A stretch of 64,000 nt of DNA from Desulfoscipio geothermicus. Its GTDB lineage: Bacteria > Bacillota > Desulfotomaculia > Desulfotomaculales > Desulfallaceae. How positions within the stretch are numbered: the first letter of the stretch is position 1; each line of letters begins with the position of its first letter. The stretch covers positions 62,001 to 126,000 of the forward strand of contig JAENZP010000007.1 in NCBI GenBank assembly GCA_016841205.1, read 5' to 3'. Positions 58,184-64,000 of the stretch are shown here, in pieces. The notes below the pieces were generated by a model. That model was not told the DNA's origin. It ran no database searches and saw only the letters and a program-made list of their open reading frames with translations. Made by a program: the position numbers and the translations under genes.

Positions 58184-59212
58184 TTAAAGCTTATCCGCTT
58201 CGTCCAATGGAGTTGCGTTATCTTGCCATGTTTTCAACAACTCCCAAAACTCCTCTGTGTAGAATTTATAACTGCAGCCATGATTAATCCGCGCCCGAAG
58301 ACTGGCCGCACCACGCAGCCCCTTGGTGTACCAGGCCAAATGCTTGCGCATCTCCCGGTTAGCCACGTCTTCTCCCTTTGTTTCCACCAGAAGTTTATAA
58401 TGTCGTATAGCAGTTTCTTGCCGCATTTGAATCGTGGGCATGGGAAGCAACTCACCGGTGGCTAAATAATGTGTGGTGCGGCTATAAATCCAGGGATTAC
58501 CTGCAGCTGCCCGACCAATCATAACAGCATGACAACCTGTTTCCCGCAACAAACGCTGTGCATCCTGTGGAGTGCGCACATCCCCGTTACCTATTACCGG
58601 CACAGTTACAACCTCTCGCACCTGCTGGATAATCCGCCAGTCAGCCTCACCACTGTAGAATTGTTCACGGGTACGACCATGCACAGTTATCGCCGATGCC
58701 CCAGCCTGTACAACCATGCGGGCTAGTTTCACCGCATTGACCGATGTATCGTCCCAACCTTTGCGCATCTTCACCGTTACCGGGCAGTCCACCCGATCTG
58801 CCACCGCCCCTACAATACGCATCGCTAGCTCCGGATTACGCATAAGTGCGGCACCCTCGCCGTTTTTAACTATTTTAGGTGTAGGGCAGCCCATGTTAAT
58901 GTCGATAATATCAGCCCCCCGGCCGGCCACAATCTCAGCAGCACGGACCATGTATTCCACATGGCTGCCAAATATCTGCACGCAGATGGGTCCCTTTTCA
59001 CCGCTCAAGTCCAATAAAATATTGGTTTTGGGGTTACCGTAAATAAGGGCTTGATCACTAATCATTTCAGTGTATACCAGGCCGCAGCCATGTTCTGCAG
59101 CCAGTATTCTGAAGGCCCGATCTGTCACCCCCGCCATGGGGGCCGCCACCACCGGATTAGCGACAATCACATGGCCTATTTTAAAGACATTCGTTCTTTG
59201 GCCGTTAGACAT
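58184..59212 (-). CDS. dusB: tRNA-dihydrouridine synthase
   Basis: VVAAPMAGVTDRAFRILAAEHGCGLVYTEMIS..DINMGCPTPKIVKNGEGAALM. Confidence 0.96.
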   Translation of the reverse strand: MSNGQRTNVFKIGHVIVANPVVAAPMAGVTDRAFRILAAEHGCGLVYTEMISDQALIYGNPKTNILLDLSGEKGPICVQIFGSHVEYMVRAAEIVAGRGADIIDINMGCPTPKIVKNGEGAALMRNPELAMRIVGAVADRVDCPVTVKMRKGWDDTSVNAVKLARMVVQAGASAITVHGRTREQFYSGEADWRIIQQVREVVTVPVIGNGDVRTPQDAQRLLRETGCHAVMIGRAAAGNPWIYSRTTHYLATGELLPMPTIQMRQETAIRHYKLLVETKGEDVANREMRKHLAWYTKGLRGAASLRARINHGCSYKFYTEEFWELLKTWQDNATPLDEADKL

Positions 59213-59355
59213 TGATAGTCTGCTGCACAAATTCCTTCATCCTTCTATGGCTTATCATACCAATAGAGCAGCCAGGTTGATTTTTTTTAAATATTATCCT
59301 AATATTTAAATTTTCATTTTCTAATGGTGTAGCACAAGCAGCATGGATGTTCCAT

Positions 59356-60135
59356 TTAAGCACTGGGTACTTTTTGGTTGCGCTCATAAATAATGCGCAG
59401 GCCATTTAAAGTTAAATACTTGTCCACCCGATTAATACTAGATGTTTCTCCGGCAATCAACTCGGCCAGACCGCCGGTAGCCACCACCAAGGGATCACCA
59501 TCAATTTCTATTTTTATACGGCGGACGATTTCGTTTACTTGTCCCACAAAACCGTAGACTATGCCCGATTGCATACTATTTACAGTATTTTTTCCTATTA
59601 TTGAGGGGGGTTTAACCAGTTCCACCCGGGGCAGTTTGGCGGCCCGGGCAAATAGAGCCTCGGTAGATATGCCAATCCCCGGGGCAATGGCCCCGCCCAA
59701 GTATTCTCCTTTATCCGATATTACGCAAAATGTGGTAGCAGTACCAAAATCCACAATAATCAAAGGACCGCCATATTGCTCATAACCCGCAACAGCATTA
59801 ACAATACGGTCGGCCCCGACTTCCCGCGGATTATCATATTTAATGGGCATACCAGTTTTAGTACCCGGACCCACCGTATGGGGGGTTAATCCAAAGTATT
59901 TTTGGCAGGTTCGTTCAAGTATCGGGTTAATCGTCGGCACCACCGAAGATAGTATCGTACCATTGATATCAGCCATAGATACTGTTGACGCCTTAAATAA
60001 TTCCCTCAACAACACACCATACTCATCAGAAGTACAATTCCGAGTGGTAGACAGCCGCCAATTTTCCACCAACTCTTGACCATTGAAAACACCCAGCACA
60101 ATATTAGTGTTACCCACATCAAATACCAGTATCAC
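59356..60135 (-). CDS. coaX: Type III pantothenate kinase
   Basis: [43 protein letters not shown]. Confidence 0.97.
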   Translation of the reverse strand: MILVFDVGNTNIVLGVFNGQELVENWRLSTTRNCTSDEYGVLLRELFKASTVSMADINGTILSSVVPTINPILERTCQKYFGLTPHTVGPGTKTGMPIKYDNPREVGADRIVNAVAGYEQYGGPLIIVDFGTATTFCVISDKGEYLGGAIAPGIGISTEALFARAAKLPRVELVKPPSIIGKNTVNSMQSGIVYGFVGQVNEIVRRIKIEIDGDPLVVATGGLAELIAGETSSINRVDKYLTLNGLRIIYERNQKVPSA

Positions 60136-60276
60136 CGGCTGTTCCTCCTCTTTCCCTTATTGGCACTCATTAAGAACTATGCCAATTTTAACAAAATCAG
60201 TGTACACACGCAATAAAATCACATCGAAAGAATAAACCAGAACATTGCGGGGCGTTAAAATGTTCGTATAATCAGA

Positions 60277-61053
60277 TTAAATTGTACACCGTGCGTCTGT
60301 CTCATTTAACCACCACGATTGCTTTTTTTCAAATTCACTGCCCAACTCCCCTATTTTAGCAAGTAGATAAGGACGCTGTTTTATCCTTCTTTCAGCAGCA
60401 GCCTTCAACTCTTCCAATAAATAGTACTGTATGGCCTGATAATCTAGTTGACCATTATTGGTATTGAAATATATTTTATTATACGTGTTAATTAATAAAG
60501 AACAAATACTAAATTTCCATTGTTCAAACATGGGGTCATTATCCAATATAAAGGCACAAAGACCCCCTAAATCCCTTTCAGGGGAATGATAACATACCTC
60601 TTCAAAATCAACACCATAAAAATTTTCACCTGTGAAGATAAAATTGCGAAGGTTTAAGTCAGCTTTACACAGACAATTGCTATCTGCCTGCTTAGTTGTG
60701 CCATGCAAATGATATAACCACCGGGCAAGATGATTAACCCAATCCCGGTAGTTAATATTTGTATTGATCAACAGGTCCGTTAAAAGAATCCCGTCAATAT
60801 ATTCCATAATAATTAAGTGATTATCATACCAATTAATTTGCGGTACAAAAAGCCCCCGGTTCCTAAGGCTTTTAATAATAAATGCCTCATTCTCAGCCGT
60901 TGGCGTTACATATTTCTTAACTATATATCTTAATCTTACATTATCCTGGTTTACACCATTAACCAGATAGACTTTATTTCGAAAGCTTTTTTTTTGATGA
61001 TAGTCTAAGACCTTGACCTTTAAGTATTTTTCCAGTTTATACATCCATTCCAT
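60277..61053 (-). CDS. Phosphotransferase/kinase-fold protein (APH-like)
   Basis: IIMEYIDGILLTDLL; catalytic-loop-like CKADLNLRNFIF; GVDFEEV as DFG-like. Confidence 0.65.
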   Translation of the reverse strand: MEWMYKLEKYLKVKVLDYHQKKSFRNKVYLVNGVNQDNVRLRYIVKKYVTPTAENEAFIIKSLRNRGLFVPQINWYDNHLIIMEYIDGILLTDLLINTNINYRDWVNHLARWLYHLHGTTKQADSNCLCKADLNLRNFIFTGENFYGVDFEEVCYHSPERDLGGLCAFILDNDPMFEQWKFSICSLLINTYNKIYFNTNNGQLDYQAIQYYLLEELKAAAERRIKQRPYLLAKIGELGSEFEKKQSWWLNETDARCTI

Positions 61054-61813
61054 TATTTCTCTTCCTTATATCAATAGTAATTTCTTCCTCCCCGTCATAG
61101 TTATCCAATTTTACTAAAATCTTTGCCAATATGTTCTTGATGTACATTTGCCGCAGATAATCTACAGACAATTCCCGATCACCAACCTTAATAATAACCT
61201 CATTTCCTGCTAAGCATTCAGCAGCTGTGGCTTTGCCTTGCAGTATTCGGGATGCCAGGTCTCGACAGCTGCCACCACAGGCCTGACATTGTTCCAATTC
61301 ACGAATAAATGGTAAACAACCCGTCATTTTATCCTCAATCAAATCAGCCAATCTTTCAACATCTGAAAGGGCATTGATAACTGGAGTGTCCTGAAAATTT
61401 GATATCCTATTTGATACACGACCGGATATGGCAAAAACCAAATCGTTTAAACCTTCTTCTATTTCAGTTTCATCCCTAGCGCAGAGAATTTTAGGTATCA
61501 ATGTATTAGAAACTCCTTCGATAGCAACATAATCATGGTCAAAAAAAGTTAATATTTCTTCTATGCTTAGCTGCCGGGGAATAAGCACATCTGTTTCTGT
61601 TAATCCCCTGGCCACCACCATTTCCGCACCGGCCTGCCTATGTCGCCAGGTATTAGTACCCGGTGTATCAATGGCAAAACCTTGAAAGTGAATATTTTTA
61701 ATTGACCCTACCCGGTAACCCCTCCGGCCCAGTTCACTAATAATTCTCTCTATAGTTGCAGTTTTTCCGGACCCCGAAACACCGAAAACGGAAAATATTT
61801 TCAAATGTGCCAC
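61037..61813 (-). CDS. mobB: MobB-like GTPase with C-terminal Cys-rich region
   Basis: FSVFGVSGSGKTATIERIISELGRRGYRVGSIKNIHFQGFAIDTPGTNTWRHRQAGAEMVV; CQACGGSC. Confidence 0.85.
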   Translation of the reverse strand: MAHLKIFSVFGVSGSGKTATIERIISELGRRGYRVGSIKNIHFQGFAIDTPGTNTWRHRQAGAEMVVARGLTETDVLIPRQLSIEEILTFFDHDYVAIEGVSNTLIPKILCARDETEIEEGLNDLVFAISGRVSNRISNFQDTPVINALSDVERLADLIEDKMTGCLPFIRELEQCQACGGSCRDLASRILQGKATAAECLAGNEVIIKVGDRELSVDYLRQMYIKNILAKILVKLDNYDGEEEITIDIRKRNNGMDV

Positions 61814-61819
61814 CCCCTT

Positions 61820-62206
61820 TTAGTTTGTAGTAGTATCAACTTGATCCGATTGACCTTTTATAGAAATCATTAAACGATTTGGTGCGCAAAAGGAGATTTG
61901 ACCGGGTCTACTCAGCCAGCCTGTTTTAACACAAATTTGATTTGGGCAGTCGGCGTCTTTAACCCTGGCTTTTCCAGCTTTTATTTCCACCGTATTATAA
62001 TGCCCGTCTTGACCTGTAATCTTAATTTGCTTATTCCTTACGGCAGATAAGTCTATTTGTTGGATCAAATCACCATCCTGGCGTATCTCCAGAACCATTT
62101 TATCCCCCGCCTCCTGCCGGTTAATTAAATAGCTGGCTGTAATACTTAAAATGGTTAGCATAATGAGACCCAGAGTTATATATTTATTGATGTTCATTTG
62201 TGTCAC
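61820..62206 (-). CDS. NusG domain II-like protein
   Basis: N-terminal TM; MVLEIRQDGDLIQQIDL..DCPNQICVKTGWLSRPGQISFCAPNRLMISI. Confidence 0.85.
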   Translation of the reverse strand: MTQMNINKYITLGLIMLTILSITASYLINRQEAGDKMVLEIRQDGDLIQQIDLSAVRNKQIKITGQDGHYNTVEIKAGKARVKDADCPNQICVKTGWLSRPGQISFCAPNRLMISIKGQSDQVDTTTN

Positions 62207-62221
62207 CTAACAAACGTCAAA

Positions 62222-62250
62222 GTTCAAAAGGAGCCTTTTTTGCTCCGGGT
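62222..62250 (-). terminator. Short terminator-like hairpin after the ECF ATPase gene
   Basis: Minus strand GGAGCaaaaaagGCTCCTTTT. Confidence 0.5.
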
Positions 62251-62335
62251 AGCTAAAGCTTACTTGAACCATTTCCATAAAGGCCATTTTTTTATCCCCA
62301 TTAAAGGTTGATTTTGATTGAGAGCAAGTCTTAGA

Positions 62336-63061
62336 TCACAAAAATTTGTGCCTGGCCAATAATTCCTTATCCTGCAGTAATGAGGAAGATCCATCATTAG
62401 CCAATAGTCCATCTTCCAACAGCAATACCCGGTCAGCAATGATTAGTGCTTCCAGATCATGTTCCACTATAATAATGGTTTTACCTCTCCGGCGCAGTTC
62501 CAACAATATTTCGGTAACGCTTTTTTTAACTGCCGCATCTAACTGAGCAAGCACTTCGTCAAGCACCAATATCGGCGGGTCCAGTGCTAAAACCGCGGCC
62601 ATAGCCACCAAATGTTTTTGGCCACCAGATAAATCATTGGTATTTTCATAGCGTAAATGTTTAATCCCTACCATCTCAATGACGGCATCCACCCGCTGTC
62701 TAATTTGTTCCGGGGGCAAACACAAATTTTCCGGGGCAAAAGCTATTTCATCTTCCACTGTAGGTGAAAACAACTGGGTATCGGCGTCCTGAAAAACTAT
62801 ACCCACCTCCAGAGCCAACCGAGCAATTTTACAATCCGCGGTGTCCTGGCCGTTAATAAGCACCCGCCCGGTCATTTCACCGCCAAGATAGTGGGGGATT
62901 ATGCCCCCCAAACACAAGCAGAGAGTGCTTTTACCACAACCGCTCAAACCTAAAACCGCCACAATCTGACCTTGCTCCACTGTAAAGTTCAAATCTTTAA
63001 GAATTTGCTTTCCACCTTTCTGGTAGCGGTAACTTAGGTTATTAACTACCACTGCGGTCAT
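62336..63061 (-). CDS. ECF-type ABC transporter ATP-binding protein
   Basis: LGLSGCGKSTLCL; LSGGQKHLVAMAAVLALDPPILVLDEVLAQLD. Confidence 0.9.
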   Translation of the reverse strand: MTAVVVNNLSYRYQKGGKQILKDLNFTVEQGQIVAVLGLSGCGKSTLCLCLGGIIPHYLGGEMTGRVLINGQDTADCKIARLALEVGIVFQDADTQLFSPTVEDEIAFAPENLCLPPEQIRQRVDAVIEMVGIKHLRYENTNDLSGGQKHLVAMAAVLALDPPILVLDEVLAQLDAAVKKSVTEILLELRRRGKTIIIVEHDLEALIIADRVLLLEDGLLANDGSSSLLQDKELLARHKFL

Positions 63062-63621
63062 TAATTAACCTCCAATTCAGTTACATATTTGACAGCCCGC
63101 AGGCCAAATTGATCGCCTAAAATAATTATGCGGAAGGGCCCCGTACCGCCATCTTTTTTGCTTCCCAAAAACTTTCCATCCTGGGCATAAACCAACAACA
63201 CATGGTCATTGGACAGTATCTCCTCACTATCAAACACCACGGTGTAAGAGTCCAAACCACTGGCAGTAACCTTTTTAGCATCTGTTAATAAAGTTTTATC
63301 AAGCCCGGTTAGAATTTCCCGCACCGGCGTACCAGTAAAGACGTGGGTTTGAGTTCCCTCGCTGGATGAGCGGATGGTTACCTCTCTTTCAACCGCCGGC
63401 AGTTCCTTAATCTCTTCCATCGTAAATGTTTCTATCGACTGACCATTACTAATAACAGTTAAACTTGCACTTTCCCGGCCATTTGGCATGTTCAGATACG
63501 CAAACACCCCGGCCAGTACCAGTAACAAGCCTATAGACCAGTAAACCATCTTATTGTTGATTATCACTTGCCTACAACCTCCCCTACCTCCACGGAACAA
63601 ATCCTCGGTCCAAAGCCACAA
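63061..63621 (-). CDS. Membrane-anchored molybdopterin-oxidoreductase-fold domain protein
   Basis: One TM (YWSIGLLLVLAGVFAYL), then SNGQSIETFTMEEIKELPAVEREVTIRSSSEGTQTHVFTGTPVREIL; likely start MVYWSIG near 63549. Confidence 0.65.
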   Translation of the reverse strand: MWLWTEDLFRGGRGGCRQVIINNKMVYWSIGLLLVLAGVFAYLNMPNGRESASLTVISNGQSIETFTMEEIKELPAVEREVTIRSSSEGTQTHVFTGTPVREILTGLDKTLLTDAKKVTASGLDSYTVVFDSEEILSNDHVLLVYAQDGKFLGSKKDGGTGPFRIIILGDQFGLRAVKYVTELEVN

Positions 63622-63627
63622 CTTACA

Positions 63628-64000
63628 TTAAGCTGTTTTAGAGTCAAACCCGGTTTTTTTCAACTGCTGCAGCACTTTATAGGCAATAATGCCGCCCAGT
63701 CCACCGGATAACGCCGCCACCGTCAGAGTAAGCATTAAAGGCACCAGGGGCAAGCGAAAATACAATATGTTCACCAAAGCAGCGCCACAAATATTTGCCA
63801 GCAAACCAGCCAAAAAAGAACAGGGCAAACAACAAATCCTGTGACTAGTTAAACATAGCATCAGGTCAATAGCCACACCGGGTAAAGTATAACTAAGCAG
63901 GGTCATCGCCCCGTGGGAACCAAAAACACCTGTACCAAATACCATTAATGCCTGGACAAGGCCGATTAAAGTAGCTGTTCCGCGCTTGCCTGTCAACCCG
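63628..64000 (-). CDS. Putative ECF transporter S component (truncated by window edge)
   Basis: Multi-TM small protein, frame open to window end, directly before the ECF ATPase gene set. Confidence 0.65.
   Translation of the reverse strand, partial: GLTGKRGTATLIGLVQALMVFGTGVFGSHGAMTLLSYTLPGVAIDLMLCLTSHRICCLPCSFLAGLLANICGAALVNILYFRLPLVPLMLTLTVAALSGGLGGIIAYKVLQQLKKTGFDSKTA

Overview
The window is a contiguous core-genome block from a Gram-positive, probably Peptococcaceae/Desulfotomaculum-like Clostridia genome. That taxonomic call is inference from gene content. Nearly everything is on the minus strand, so transcription order runs from high to low coordinates. In that order it holds: an ECF-transporter/molybdopterin-domain/NusG-II/MobB/kinase cluster; coaX; dusB; an HTH regulator plus a protein resembling cyanobacterial acyl-ACP reductase; greA-lysS; tRNA Ile-Ala-Asn; an isolated plus-strand Gx transporter; ctsR-mcsA-mcsB-clpC; radA-disA; a plus-strand Cys-motif protein; carD; PIN/TRAM-ispD-ispF; cysS-mrnC-thyX-rlmB-yacP-sigH; tRNA Thr-Tyr-fMet-Thr-Met; tuf2-rpmG-secE-nusG-rplKAJL-rpoBC; and the full str-S10-spc-alpha ribosomal superoperon with tuf1, ending in ecfA1-ecfA2-ecfT-truA-rplM. 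I see no prophage, intact transposon, CRISPR array or rRNA gene. The best candidates for something undescribed are: (1) an apparently autoregulated HTH + AAR-like reductase pair with tandem TTGTGYACAA palindromes just downstream of its promoter; (2) the ECF/molybdopterin-domain/NusG-II/MobB/kinase neighbourhood at the right edge; (3) a structured spacer between rpsJ and rplC; (4) 19-bp direct repeats abutting the radA-disA promoter; (5) a 15-bp in-frame tandem repeat in an acidic RpoB C-terminal tail. All product names come from reading the sequence and recalled family knowledge. No database search was run.
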